64,000 bases of DNA from a virus. The notes below the pieces were generated by a model that searched no databases, was not told where the DNA came from, and saw only the letters and a program-made list of their open reading frames with translations. A program made the position numbers and the translations under genes. This document shows, in pieces, positions 8,130 to 16,730 of this stretch. The stretch covers positions 248,001-312,000 of IMG/VR virus record IMGVR_UViG_3300042367_000228; one strand, given 5' to 3'. Each line of letters begins with the position of its first letter. Position 1 is the stretch's first letter.

Positions 8130-8921
8130 ATGAGAATTTCTGAATTACTTGAAAATGATGGACAATTAGGACTTCCGTTTCAAGATGAACCTACAGATTT
8201 ACAACCAAGAGTAAAACAAAAACGTGTTAAAAAAGACTACGGTCAGACACCTGAAAGACCAGAATTAAGATTTAGTTTAGAAGATCATCCAGAATTAAAA
8301 GCTGCAGCTCAAGCTGTTAAAGCTGGAAAGATGTCTAGAGCAGAATATACAGCATTAGTAAAAAAATATAAACCAGTAAGACCGTATGATTATGTTCCTA
8401 CACCTGCAAGTGAAAAAGATATGAATCGCGGGTTAGATGCTGATAAACGTCATAAGATTAATTCACATATTGCAGACGGTGATGTGGTGCAATTACGATT
8501 AGACATCCCTGCGTATAATCATAAAAATGTGTGGGTTCCAACTATTCACAATAAAGCTGGAATTGCTATTTCTCATAGAGGAGCAGCAGTTATTAATAAT
8601 GTAACCATTAAGTTACCGCAAAAAGGTTCAATGAACATTGCAACAGGCGAAACTAGTAAAGTTCCAATTGCTACTCTAAAAGGTTTTTGGGAAGAAGTAT
8701 CGCCTGAAGATGCAAAGACAGAAGCAATGGCTGCGTTACATGATAAGAATTGGGCTCAGGTAGGTATGGATCCTAAACGACATGCATTCTTCTATGATAG
8801 AAAAACTGAAAGACCTATTATTGGTGGATCACGTGCTGTACAAGTAGGACCGTTAGTGTTAATTAAAGATCCTATCTATGACGATGATGGTGAATATATT
8901 TACGAACGAAATAAAAGATAA
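8130..8921 (+). CDS. hypothetical protein with capsid-targeting-like N-terminus
   Basis: 263 residues, start at ATG 8130 behind AAGGA. The first residues, MRISELLE, match a start shared by many genes in this window and resemble T4 capsid-targeting sequences, with a possible gp21-type site L-L-E at residues 6-8. The rest is basic and hydrophilic (KQKRVKKDYG, KAGKMSRAEYTALVKKYKPV), then a beta-rich part (VVQLRLDIPAYNHKNVWVP, AGIAISHRGAAVINNVTIKL) and a C-terminal GPLVLIKDPIYDDDGEYIYE. No enzymatic motif recognised. Divergent from csgF and read from its own late promoter. Confidence 0.75.
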   Translation: MRISELLENDGQLGLPFQDEPTDLQPRVKQKRVKKDYGQTPERPELRFSLEDHPELKAAAQAVKAGKMSRAEYTALVKKYKPVRPYDYVPTPASEKDMNRGLDADKRHKINSHIADGDVVQLRLDIPAYNHKNVWVPTIHNKAGIAISHRGAAVINNVTIKLPQKGSMNIATGETSKVPIATLKGFWEEVSPEDAKTEAMAALHDKNWAQVGMDPKRHAFFYDRKTERPIIGGSRAVQVGPLVLIKDPIYDDDGEYIYERNKR

Positions 8922-8934
8922 ATAACTTTAACAA

Positions 8935-9035
8935 CTTAGGACCGTCACAGTTATCTGTGCCTAAGGCGTCAAGGTTGCCCTACCTAACAGTTTGAGATTC
9001 GCTACCTCTTACAACTGTAAACAGGGCTTTTTTTT
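8935..9035 (+). terminator. structured 3' region ending in a terminator
   Basis: A two-part hairpin at 8935-8965 (CTTAGG with CCTAAG, inner CACAG-TTAT-CTGTG) is followed by a second fold in which GCCC (8977-8980) pairs with GGGC (9024-9027), enclosing ACAGTT/AACTGT, directly before eight T. The last element is a rho-independent terminator for the plus-strand gene at 8130. The first hairpin could stabilise the mRNA end or belong to a small RNA. Confidence 0.6.
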
Positions 9036-9037
9036 GA

Positions 9038-9844
9038 CTAGACTAATCTAGCTCTATAATCGTCTAAAGTTTGATAAATTGATTTTAAGTATCTACGATA
9101 TGCTTTTTCGTATCCCGGTTCGGCTCTACCTTTAAAATCACTATAAGTATGTGATTGTTTTGATATTTCTTTTAAGAATACATTAATAGCAGTGGATTGT
9201 TCTTGAGGTGATAGTTTATGAATCTTACTAATTAGATCTGATGCCGCTTCTTGTGCGTATGCTGCGATTTCGTCAGGTTGTGATTTATATATTTCTCTAG
9301 CACGAATCTGTTCTTCTTCACTTTTAAATTCATCTTGTATTAACGCTGTAAAGAATTTAATTTTATCTCTTTCAACATATCCATGTTTGTATTCGTATCG
9401 TTGTCCGTGACTTACTTGTTTAGCATGTGTTACTTCGTGTAAGAATACAGAAGTTAAGTGATTAATGATAGTGTTAATATCGTTAGCATCGATATTATCA
9501 GTATAATGTTTAAATAATAATTTAATTAAGTTTGCAATTACTTTTGGAGCAATTGTTATAGTATTAGTATCTTCAATATATTGTCCAGTACCTTGTGCTA
9601 ACGATTTAAATTGTATAGTAACATCAGTATTTGTTATTTGTTTTGCGTAGTGTGTTAGAATAGGTTTAATAGAATTAACAAATAACGTATTGTACTTAAC
9701 CATAAATTGCATATCCATTTTTTGGATAGGAGTTTGAGGTCGGGTATTAAACACATTCATAACCGCATCATGCAATGCATTATTAATTTCTGGAGCAACG
9801 TTTGTTAATGATATACGTTCGTATAATAATTCTCTAATTTTCAT
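9038..9844 (-). CDS. HExxH putative metallopeptidase, capsid-targeting-like N-terminus
   Basis: 268 residues. A zinc-binding HEVTH motif is at residues 136-140 in a helical context (NTIINHLTSVFLHEVTHAKQ), followed downstream by a glutamate-rich helix (DEIAAYAQEAASDLISK) that could supply the third ligand. This is the pattern of a gluzincin-like peptidase, but no named family is clear. The N-terminus MKIRELLYE has the window's shared motif and an L-x-E site at residues 7-9, so it may be packaged in the head and injected. A consensus late promoter lies just upstream. Confidence 0.65.
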   Translation of the reverse strand: MKIRELLYERISLTNVAPEINNALHDAVMNVFNTRPQTPIQKMDMQFMVKYNTLFVNSIKPILTHYAKQITNTDVTIQFKSLAQGTGQYIEDTNTITIAPKVIANLIKLLFKHYTDNIDANDINTIINHLTSVFLHEVTHAKQVSHGQRYEYKHGYVERDKIKFFTALIQDEFKSEEEQIRAREIYKSQPDEIAAYAQEAASDLISKIHKLSPQEQSTAINVFLKEISKQSHTYSDFKGRAEPGYEKAYRRYLKSIYQTLDDYRARLV

Positions 9845-9864
9845 GTATAGTCCTAATTGTATAC

Positions 9865-9872
9865 TATTTATA
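9865..9872 (-). promoter_or_regulatory. T4-type late promoter
   Basis: Exact TATAAATA on the minus strand, 20 bases before the ATG of the HExxH protein gene. It is flanked by a short palindrome (TGTATA/TATACA). Confidence 0.7.
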
Positions 9873-9874
9873 CA

Positions 9875-10495
9875 CTAATTCTCATCACCCATTGTGTTGA
9901 AAAAATCATCTAAAAGCATATTAATAGTACGGGTTGATACGCTTCTAGATTTTAACAATTCAGCTTCGGCAGGTGTAATAGTGGCTAATTTTTTAAAATC
10001 TTCAACTATGAATGCAGTCCATTTACCTTTCGGAATTCCGGTAGGTTCTTTAAAACCAATACTCCTATCTAATGAAATCTCAACTCGATCTCTTCCTTTA
10101 TACATACTGTTTGGAATAGCAAGACAGTAAAATTCGTCCGAATATTTAGAATAACATAAAGCTCTAATTAAACCAGTTTTATTTTTAAGACCACTAATAG
10201 CAATAGAATTAGTCCATTCATCTTTTGCAATATTATTGTTTCTAAAACAACTTACTGCTTTTTTAGCATCGGACAAACATGGATAAAAATCATGTCCAAC
10301 TTCGGCAACACGAACATAAGCCCCTTGTGATGTTATCGCTAACGCATTTTCTAATACAGTTTCAATTTGAAGATCGCCAGTTTCTACTAGTTTTCTATAT
10401 AATGCAATTTCGTACTTTGGTGCATTTGGCCAACGATATGGTGCTAAAAAATCAAAAAATTTATAATCTTCGGGTGTAACAAGTGCTGTACTCAT
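9875..10495 (-). CDS. hypothetical protein (206 aa)
   Basis: Starts at ATG 10495 without a recognisable Shine-Dalgarno sequence. The 206-residue product is soluble and mixed alpha/beta (LAPYRWPNAPKYEIALYRKL, GHDFYPCLSDAKKAVSCFR, IPKGKWTAFIVEDFKKLATI, with a C-terminal helix RTINMLLDDFFNTM). No family recognised. It is the first gene behind a strong sigma70-type promoter, so it is probably made early. Confidence 0.6.
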   Translation of the reverse strand: MSTALVTPEDYKFFDFLAPYRWPNAPKYEIALYRKLVETGDLQIETVLENALAITSQGAYVRVAEVGHDFYPCLSDAKKAVSCFRNNNIAKDEWTNSIAISGLKNKTGLIRALCYSKYSDEFYCLAIPNSMYKGRDRVEISLDRSIGFKEPTGIPKGKWTAFIVEDFKKLATITPAEAELLKSRSVSTRTINMLLDDFFNTMGDEN

Positions 10496-10564
10496 AATTT
10501 AATTTTAATGTATAATGTGTTTAATAGATTTAATGTATAGATACTCTTTGTATCTAATGTCTAT

Positions 10565-10592
10565 ATTATACAGTAATTACTTCGATTGTCAA
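10565..10592 (-). promoter_or_regulatory. sigma70-type promoter
   Basis: Minus-strand TTGACA (10587-10592) and TATAAT (10565-10570) spaced by 16 bases. The leader to the gene at 10495 is about 65 bases and contains a hairpin (TAGATAC/GTATCTA). Confidence 0.75.
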
Positions 10593-11474
10593 TCAGTTAC
10601 TCAATTTTTTAACAATATATTCAACCATCTCTCCTGCTATGTTAGTACCACAATAATGATCAAAACCGTTAAATCCAGGATTTGAATTAGCTTCACATAC
10701 TCTAAATCCGCGATTATCAAATAATAGATCAATACCTGCTATTTCTAATCCTAACGCTTTAGCGGTAGCCAATGCAATTTCTTCTATTTCGGGAGTTACA
10801 GTATAAGGTTCGCCTTTACCACCTATTGTAATGTTTGCACGAAAGTCGCCTTCAGGAGCAATACGTTTCATAGCTCCGAGTACTTTATCTCCTACTACAA
10901 ATACTCTTAAATCTACACCAGGGTAATCATTAAGATATTCTTGTACTAGTAGTTTTTTTTCATTATCTAAATTTTTAAGGAATTCGATTAATTTATGATA
11001 TTCTTTTTCTGTTTGACACAGATATACACCCTCACCGAAACTACCAACTAATACTTTTATTACGCAAGGAAATCCTATATGTGTTGCGATTAAGTTGTGT
11101 GTAATTGGAAAGTGTACTAACATTGTTGTCGGTACTGCTATGTTAGCGTTTGAAAGAATTTGACCAGTGTGGAATTTATTTTGTACTATATGTATACTGT
11201 TGCTCGAGTTAACGCATGGGATGCCTAGTAATTCAAAATACCTAATTACAGCTAATTCAACCGAAGTGATACCGGCACCTAATCTTATTAACACTAGGTC
11301 AGGGAGAGAAAACTCTTTGCCGTCGTATTTGATTGACTCACCAATGATGATATCAAAGTTAGAAAATTGACATACAGATGCGTCGATGTTAGAATCCATG
11401 AAACTAATAAGTAGTTTACTAGTTTCATAGTCTATTGTAGTTTGTTTTGTAAGAATTATAACAGAATGTTTCAT
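10593..11474 (-). CDS. RimK-like ATP-grasp ligase
   Basis: 293 residues, the length of E. coli RimK (300). ATP-grasp features in order: NSSNSIHIVQNKFHTGQIL, PCVIKVLVGSFGEGVYL (glycine-rich nucleotide loop), LVQEYLNDYPGVDLRVFVVG, APEGDFRANITIGGKG, and the metal-binding AGIDLLFDNRGFRVCEANSNPG. RimK adds glutamates to the C-terminus of ribosomal protein bS6. Family membership is firm; the substrate is an inference. It follows the bilin genes and has a late-type promoter almost touching the ATG. Confidence 0.85.
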   Translation of the reverse strand: MKHSVIILTKQTTIDYETSKLLISFMDSNIDASVCQFSNFDIIIGESIKYDGKEFSLPDLVLIRLGAGITSVELAVIRYFELLGIPCVNSSNSIHIVQNKFHTGQILSNANIAVPTTMLVHFPITHNLIATHIGFPCVIKVLVGSFGEGVYLCQTEKEYHKLIEFLKNLDNEKKLLVQEYLNDYPGVDLRVFVVGDKVLGAMKRIAPEGDFRANITIGGKGEPYTVTPEIEEIALATAKALGLEIAGIDLLFDNRGFRVCEANSNPGFNGFDHYCGTNIAGEMVEYIVKKLSN

Positions 11475-11478
11475 ACTG

Positions 11479-11486
11479 TATTTATC
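11479..11486 (-). promoter_or_regulatory. T4-type late promoter adjoining a start codon
   Basis: GATAAATA followed by CAGT and then the ATG of the RimK-like gene. With T4 spacing the RNA would start at or next to the ATG, so the message may be leaderless. Confidence 0.5.
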
Positions 11487-11500
11487 AGTATTTGCGCACT

Positions 11501-12178
11501 CTAAATCTCAGGGAATAAACACTCATGAACAAAGCGAGTAACGTCTTCTTCGTTTAAGCCAAGTGCAGCCATTACTCGCGGTGTATGCGGGATTTGTTTT
11601 TGTTGTATTGCATAGTAGTTTTGTGCTTCTACAGTGCTTTTAACTGTGTTATTAGTGCTTGCTACGTTAAATAAGTAGTGTTTGCTAGTAAGATCTATAA
11701 TGCTGTGTATTTGCGCTATTTCACTGTCTTTTTGAATATTGCTTGCTGCAATCATATGTGGGGAAAAGATCTTTTGTCCCCACTCTGGAATATCTCTAAC
11801 TTTATCCCATTTTAACAACCCAGCCTCTGATCCAAAAAAATCTATCATTGGATGATTAGAATTACCAGCCGGACTGTAGTCATGGAAAAAACCAGTTATC
11901 TTATTGCGACCTGCAACAACATCACAACCAAAGATAGGTGCAGGATTATGGATATGTGGGAAAATGCAGCAATGCATCATCCACAATCCGTTTGAATCAC
12001 TTGCGTCTACTATATTAAGATGTGCGCGACGATAAGACTTACTAGACCAAATTCTATTAATCCAACCGTTATAATTAAAACGATCAATACCAGGTTCTGC
12101 TATTTCAGTTCCTGAACTGTTAAATCGATCTATAAGTAAGTCTTGTATTTTAACTAACTGAGATTTTAGATCACTCAT
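11501..12178 (-). CDS. ferredoxin-dependent bilin reductase (PcyX/PcyA/PebS type)
   Basis: 225 residues with the FDBR pattern: RAHLNIVDASD, LWMMHCCIFPHIHNPAPIFG then CDVVAGRNKITGFFHDYSP, and a C-terminal YYAIQQKQIPHTPRVMAALG. Asp86 in FGCDVVAG matches the conserved catalytic Asp of PcyA. These enzymes reduce biliverdin to open-chain bilin pigments using ferredoxin. It overlaps the heme oxygenase gene by 4 bases, forming a two-step heme-to-bilin cassette. The short length and marine phage setting fit PcyX, known from uncultured ocean viruses, but PcyA/PebS cannot be excluded by eye. Confidence 0.8.
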   Translation of the reverse strand: MSDLKSQLVKIQDLLIDRFNSSGTEIAEPGIDRFNYNGWINRIWSSKSYRRAHLNIVDASDSNGLWMMHCCIFPHIHNPAPIFGCDVVAGRNKITGFFHDYSPAGNSNHPMIDFFGSEAGLLKWDKVRDIPEWGQKIFSPHMIAASNIQKDSEIAQIHSIIDLTSKHYLFNVASTNNTVKSTVEAQNYYAIQQKQIPHTPRVMAALGLNEEDVTRFVHECLFPEI

Positions 12179-12708
12179 GCTAACTCTTCAAATAACTTTG
12201 TAGCAAAACTAAAACAAATTAATGCTTCTTCTGCTAGTGAATCATCTAACTTAGCACGTATTGCGTCTTTAAGTTCATTGGTATTTTCAAACTTATAGAA
12301 ATTACCTAAACCGGGAACTTTTTTAGCAATCATTTGACCGCCATACAAATCTCCCATATGCCTGACATAAATATGAGCCATTAGTTTCTTAGGATCGTCT
12401 TTAATTGTTAAAAGATGTCTCAAATACTCGTGAGTAGATTCTAATATTTTAAAATTTGGTAAATCTGGAACATCGGCTTCTAACTCAAGAAGATCTTGTT
12501 TAATTTTTTCAGCACGTTTAATGCCAGGTAGATCATCTAGTATACCTGCATCATTTGCAAATGCTTCTAAGGTTGCGTATGCAAGTTCTTGGTTAAGCAA
12601 ATAATGTGCGTACTGTTCTTTACTAATATTTCCAGAGAAAATTAGGTTAACAAATGGTTGAGATTCTGCTAGTTTATGTGCTTCTGCAGTTAGTTCTTTT
12701 AAACTCAT
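12175..12708 (-). CDS. heme oxygenase
   Basis: 177 residues. Heme oxygenase features: the N-terminal helix with the likely proximal His11 (TAEAHKLAESQPFVNLIFSG), NQELAYATLEAFANDAG, and the distal helix HIYVRHMGDLYGGQMIAKKV with the conserved GDLxGGQ. It opens heme to biliverdin, CO and Fe2+. Sits between clpS and the bilin reductase with ATGA overlaps on both sides. Confidence 0.88.
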   Translation of the reverse strand: MSLKELTAEAHKLAESQPFVNLIFSGNISKEQYAHYLLNQELAYATLEAFANDAGILDDLPGIKRAEKIKQDLLELEADVPDLPNFKILESTHEYLRHLLTIKDDPKKLMAHIYVRHMGDLYGGQMIAKKVPGLGNFYKFENTNELKDAIRAKLDDSLAEEALICFSFATKLFEELA

Positions 12709-13010
12709 AGATCTTCTTCCATTTTAATTTGTAAAGGATACCCGGCTGATCTAGCAAGTGTAGTTGATTCAACTGCCTTAATTTCTGCAATTTCAAAACT
12801 ATACACACCTGCAATGCCAGATCCAGTTTCGTGTACTTGCATAGTAATATTACCTGCAGAATTAGGATCATGTTTAAACACATCCATTAATAAAGTTACT
12901 ACAAAGTCAACAGGAGTAACGTCGTCATTAATAAGAATAACTTTCCAACGCTTTGGTTCTGAAACCTTAATTCTAACTTTTTCGTCTACTGCTACATCTG
13001 TATTTGCCAT
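12705..13010 (-). CDS. clpS: ClpS-like ATP-dependent Clp protease adaptor
   Basis: 101 residues, nearly the length of E. coli ClpS (106). It has the family signatures WKVILINDDVTPVDFVVTLL (the NDDxTP substrate-binding loop), MQVHETGSGIAGVYSFEIAE and a C-terminal YPLQIKMEED. ClpS delivers N-degron substrates to host ClpAP, so the phage could redirect host proteolysis. In operon with hsp20 (8 bases upstream) and heme oxygenase (overlap). Start at ATG 13010 behind AGGAG. Confidence 0.88.
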   Translation of the reverse strand: MANTDVAVDEKVRIKVSEPKRWKVILINDDVTPVDFVVTLLMDVFKHDPNSAGNITMQVHETGSGIAGVYSFEIAEIKAVESTTLARSAGYPLQIKMEEDL

Positions 13011-13018
13011 TTGGGCTC

Positions 13019-13465
13019 CTATTTAATTTGAATTTGTCGGGGTTGTAATGCAGTTGGCATTAATCGTTCAATACCAATTGTAAGCATACCGTTTTCTACT
13101 TTAGCATCTTTAACTTCCATATATTCTGCAAGCGTAAAGGTTTGTTCAAAATCTCTAAATGCTAATCCTCGATGTAAGAATTCTTTTCTTTCATTTAGAT
13201 CAGGATTGTATTTTTCGTTATTACGTTTTTTACCTGTTATAACGAGTAAATCTTGATTAACTTCGATGTTAATATCGTACTTAGTAAAACCAGCAACTGC
13301 TACTTCTATTTCGTAGTAAGTATCGTTGTATTTTACAATGTTGTGTGGTGGATAATTGTTAGCTGCGGTTGCTGTTAATACGTTTGAAAATAAAGTATCA
13401 AACCCTATTAGTGCTTTATTTAATAATGCTAATTCTGCATTGCTTATTGTTTTTAATTGTGACAT
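13019..13465 (-). CDS. Hsp20 small heat-shock protein
   Basis: The start is taken as ATG 13465, with AAGGAG 8 bases upstream; the frame is open farther upstream but lacks a start signal. 148 residues with the alpha-crystallin domain: NIVKYNDTYYEIEVAVAGF, YDINIEVNQDLLVITGKKR, FLHRGLAFRDFEQTFTL and VENGMLTIGIERL with the conserved G-x-L. Similar to IbpA/B and to Hsp20 proteins of cyanophages and pelagiphages. A strong sigma70-type promoter and a leader shared with dnaK lie upstream. Confidence 0.9.
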   Translation of the reverse strand: MSQLKTISNAELALLNKALIGFDTLFSNVLTATAANNYPPHNIVKYNDTYYEIEVAVAGFTKYDINIEVNQDLLVITGKKRNNEKYNPDLNERKEFLHRGLAFRDFEQTFTLAEYMEVKDAKVENGMLTIGIERLMPTALQPRQIQIK

Positions 13466-13470
13466 AAAAA

Positions 13471-13514
13471 TCTCCTTATTGTAAGCGAGGACTATATAAA
13501 CCCTTATGGCGTTT
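13471..13514 (-). promoter_or_regulatory. hsp20 leader element shared with dnaK
   Basis: Two blocks of the hsp20 5' leader recur in the dnaK leader (16655-16721): AAACGCCATAAGGGTTTATA (here 13495-13514) and CTCGCTTACAATAAGGAGA (13471-13489), the second including the ribosome binding site. In hsp20 a TCCT just upstream could pair with AGGA of the ribosome binding site. Confidence 0.5.
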
Positions 13515-13524
13515 ATTTGCGTAT

Positions 13525-13563
13525 ATAATAACACAGCTGTTAACAAATGTCAACAGCTGTGTT
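13525..13563 (-). promoter_or_regulatory. sigma70-type promoter within an inverted repeat, hsp20
   Basis: TTGACA (13548-13553) and TATTAT (13525-13530) spaced 17 bases on the minus strand. A perfect 12-bp inverted repeat (13530-13541 with 13552-13563, AACACAGCTGTT type) covers the -35 and the spacer. It may act as the 3' end hairpin of dnaK, an operator, or both. Confidence 0.65.
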
Positions 13564-13574
13564 TAAATTGTGTG

Positions 13575-14807
13575 TTACTCTTTTGGTTCTTCTGGAGTTA
13601 CTTCAGTAAAATCTGCACTAACTGTTTCTTCAGTACTCGTTGCTTCAGTAGCAGCAGCTGCAGCAGCGTTGGCTGCATCGGCTTCTTGTTTTTTAGTAAA
13701 TACCGGAGCTGCAGCTTCAAACAGTTTATTAGTTGCTTCAGTAATAGGTTCAACTTCTTCACCGTCTCTTGCAGTTTCTAATGCTAGTAACGCGTCTTCA
13801 AACGCAGTACGTTCTTCTTCAGTTAATTGATCTTTTACTTCGTCATAATCTTTCTTCAATGAATGAGATTGTGCTTCTGCACTGTTACGTGCTTCAATTA
13901 ATGACTTAGCTTTAGCATCTGCTTCTGCATTTTCCTCAGCTTCTTTAACCATACGTTCAATCTCAGCATCTGTTAGTCCTGAATCAGATTTAATAGTAAT
14001 TTTGTTCTCTTTGCCGGTAGTTTTATCTTTAGCACTTACATGCATAATACCGTTAGCATCAATATCAAAAGTTACTTCAATCTGTGGTTGACCGCGTGGA
14101 GCTGCGTCAATCCCTTCTAAGTTAAACTCACCAAGTTGTTTATTGTAACGATACAATTCACGTTCACCTTGACCTACTTTAATAGTAACTGCAGGTTGAT
14201 TATCTTCTGCTGTTGAGAATGTCTGGCTTGCTTTAGTTGGAATGGTTGTATTTTTCTGAATTAACTTAGTAAATACCCCGCCCATTGTTTCAATACCTAA
14301 ACTTAATGGAGTAACGTCAAGTAACAATACGTCAGTTTTATCACCTGCTAATACTGCACCTTGGATAGCAGCACCTGCAGCAACAGCTTCATCTGGATTA
14401 ACGTCTTTACGTGGTGCTTTTCCAAAGAATGCTTCAACAGCTTCTTGTACTTTAGGCATACGTGTTTGACCACCTACTAAAATAACTTCGTCAATATCTG
14501 ACAAACTAACTTTAGCATCAGCAATTGCAATTTTACATGGTTCGATTGAACGTTGTACTAAATCGTCTACTAATGCTTCAAACTTAGCACGAGTTACTGT
14601 TACGTTTAAGTGTTTCGGACCTGTGGCATCTGCAGTAACATATGGTAAGTTAACATTTGTTTGTGCAGTGCTTGACAATTCAATTTTAGCTTTTTCAGCA
14701 GCTTCTTTTAAACGTTGCAACGCCATTGTATCAGATTTAAGATCAACACCTGAGTCTTTCTTAAATTCGTCAATCAAATGATCCATTAATCGTTGGTCAA
14801 AGTCTTC
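13575..14807 (-). CDS. dnaK: DnaK chaperone, exon 2 (C-terminal 410 residues)
   Basis: Second exon of an intron-split dnaK. The protein resumes at GAAGAC (14807), giving [20 protein letters not shown] directly after the LGG that ends exon 1; together 641 residues, against 638 in E. coli. It includes the rest of the nucleotide-binding domain ([35 protein letters not shown]), the linker [16 protein letters not shown], the substrate-binding domain ([17 protein letters not shown]) and the helical lid. The tail lacks the exact EEVKDKK end and finishes EVTPEEPKE. The ATG at 14786 is an internal methionine, not a start. Confidence 0.92.
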   Translation of the reverse strand, partial: EDFDQRLMDHLIDEFKKDSGVDLKSDTMALQRLKEAAEKAKIELSSTAQTNVNLPYVTADATGPKHLNVTVTRAKFEALVDDLVQRSIEPCKIAIADAKVSLSDIDEVILVGGQTRMPKVQEAVEAFFGKAPRKDVNPDEAVAAGAAIQGAVLAGDKTDVLLLDVTPLSLGIETMGGVFTKLIQKNTTIPTKASQTFSTAEDNQPAVTIKVGQGERELYRYNKQLGEFNLEGIDAAPRGQPQIEVTFDIDANGIMHVSAKDKTTGKENKITIKSDSGLTDAEIERMVKEAEENAEADAKAKSLIEARNSAEAQSHSLKKDYDEVKDQLTEEERTAFEDALLALETARDGEEVEPITEATNKLFEAAAPVFTKKQEADAANAAAAAATEATSTEETVSADFTEVTPEEPKE

Positions 14808-14866
14808 CAGTTATGTTATCGTTAAGCTCTTTATCTTAACTTCTTATACTTTCATATAAGCTCAGA

Positions 14867-15694
14867 CTATATCTTAATTATAGACTTGCAATTATCAAAG
14901 TGCCATCGTTTCATATTTGACGAATCTCCAATTTTATTGCAATGTGGACAAGTTACTTGTTGTCGTTTTTTATTTTGTTTATATCTTTTTCCAGCAGCTA
15001 TACCAACTACCTCTTTAGAAATTAATCTAGGGTCATCTTTATTAACTGTAAATTTATTACCATTAATATCTTTAACAACTATCCGTCCTGCTGAAGTTGA
15101 TGTATACTGCTTTGATAAAAATTTTTCATCAGTAACTGAAACCATAATAATTTTACCAGTTTCATTAAACACTTTTGTTAACCCTTTTGTAATGCCTACT
15201 AACGATGTATCGTTTTTATTGTCAACTACTACAGTTTCGTTAGTTACGGTTTTCATAACTCGTCTACCGGTTGTGTGACCTGCATATCTATCAGGGTTTG
15301 CATCAAATGTACTTTTTGAAATTTTTACCACTGTACCTAATAAATTATCTTTAGCTACTACTTTATCTATAGAGCATTTACGTATTCGTTCAATACCAAA
15401 GGATGAATGTGTAATTACTCCACGACCACCTTCTGTTAAATTATAAACGTCGTCTCGTTTAATAAAGATCGAATCTACTAATTTAGCTTCATATTCATAT
15501 GCATCATGTTTTGAATTGCAAAATTCTAATATGTCGCGTTTGAAATTAGTTTTTCCATATTTCTTTATTGCTTGTTTTAATAATTTTCCAGACCCTATAT
15601 AGCCGTCGTTAATATTAGTAGTTTCATGTACACCAATATAAATGGTGTTATTAATTAAATTAGTTGTTTTGTAAACAAAATATATCTTATCCAT
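14867..15694 (-). CDS. intron-encoded GIY-YIG homing endonuclease
   Basis: Start at ATG 15694 behind AGGAGGGG. 275 residues: GIY-YIG domain (KIYFVYKTTNLINNTIYIGV, then YIGSGKLLKQAIKKYGKTNF), a middle with NUMOD-like repeats (KVFNETGKIIMVSVTDEKF, IVVKDINGNKFTVNKDDPR), and a C-terminal zinc-finger-like CPHCNKIGDSSNMKRWHFDNC. The same tail ends the endonuclease at 1433-2035. Its stop codon overlaps the catalytic core of the intron, tying the two together. An internal late promoter precedes it, as in T4 intron endonucleases. Confidence 0.88.
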   Translation of the reverse strand: MDKIYFVYKTTNLINNTIYIGVHETTNINDGYIGSGKLLKQAIKKYGKTNFKRDILEFCNSKHDAYEYEAKLVDSIFIKRDDVYNLTEGGRGVITHSSFGIERIRKCSIDKVVAKDNLLGTVVKISKSTFDANPDRYAGHTTGRRVMKTVTNETVVVDNKNDTSLVGITKGLTKVFNETGKIIMVSVTDEKFLSKQYTSTSAGRIVVKDINGNKFTVNKDDPRLISKEVVGIAAGKRYKQNKKRQQVTCPHCNKIGDSSNMKRWHFDNCKSIIKI

Positions 15695-15714
15695 ATCTTC
15701 CCCTCCTATAATTT

Positions 15715-15722
15715 TATTTATC
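15715..15722 (-). promoter_or_regulatory. late promoter inside the dnaK intron
   Basis: GATAAATA on the minus strand, 20 bases before the endonuclease start. T4 intron endonucleases such as I-TevI also have late promoters inside the intron. Confidence 0.5.
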
Positions 15723-15955
15723 ATAAGATTAGAAGATCTATAATTTTCCGCACTCTTGGGTCTTTACTGTCCTATCTGGACTCCATGACCTAGTCGTTGA
15801 ACCTTGAACTTATTCCTAAGTCCCTTGGCTGCTGATTTCCCAATCTATTCATTTTTTAACGTTCGCACTTATCATTACTAATTATGCTGTAGTATGAATA
15901 GCTCTAAGGGGTTCCCAGCAATTCACGGAATTTTTATACGGGAGGCTAATACTTA

Positions 15956-16721
<766 letters not shown>

Positions 16722-16730
16722 AATACGTTT

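Larger units (their letters stand above)
14808..15955 (-). ncRNA. group I intron in dnaK
   Basis: The exon 1 frame stops (TAA) straight after GGTGGT; removing 14808-15955 joins LGG to EDFDQ, the normal DnaK sequence. The 5' exon ends in T and the intron ends in G, as required for group I. Core elements are visible on the minus strand: a P-like AATTGCTGGGAA, an R-like CAACGACTAGG (15789-15799) and an S-like AAGATATAGTCTG (about 14863-14875), whose GACTA/TAGTC can form P7. An open reading frame for a GIY-YIG endonuclease fills the middle and its stop codon TAG lies in the S element. Confidence 0.9.

Noticed and set aside
13506-13830. Plus-strand Cys/Ser-rich frames opposite the end of dnaK
   Set aside because: Antisense shadow of the repetitive A/E-rich DnaK C-terminus.
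14784-14786. ATG 14786 as the start of a separate truncated DnaK gene
   Set aside because: The coding sequence continues upstream in frame to an exact splice junction; there is no ribosome binding site before this ATG.
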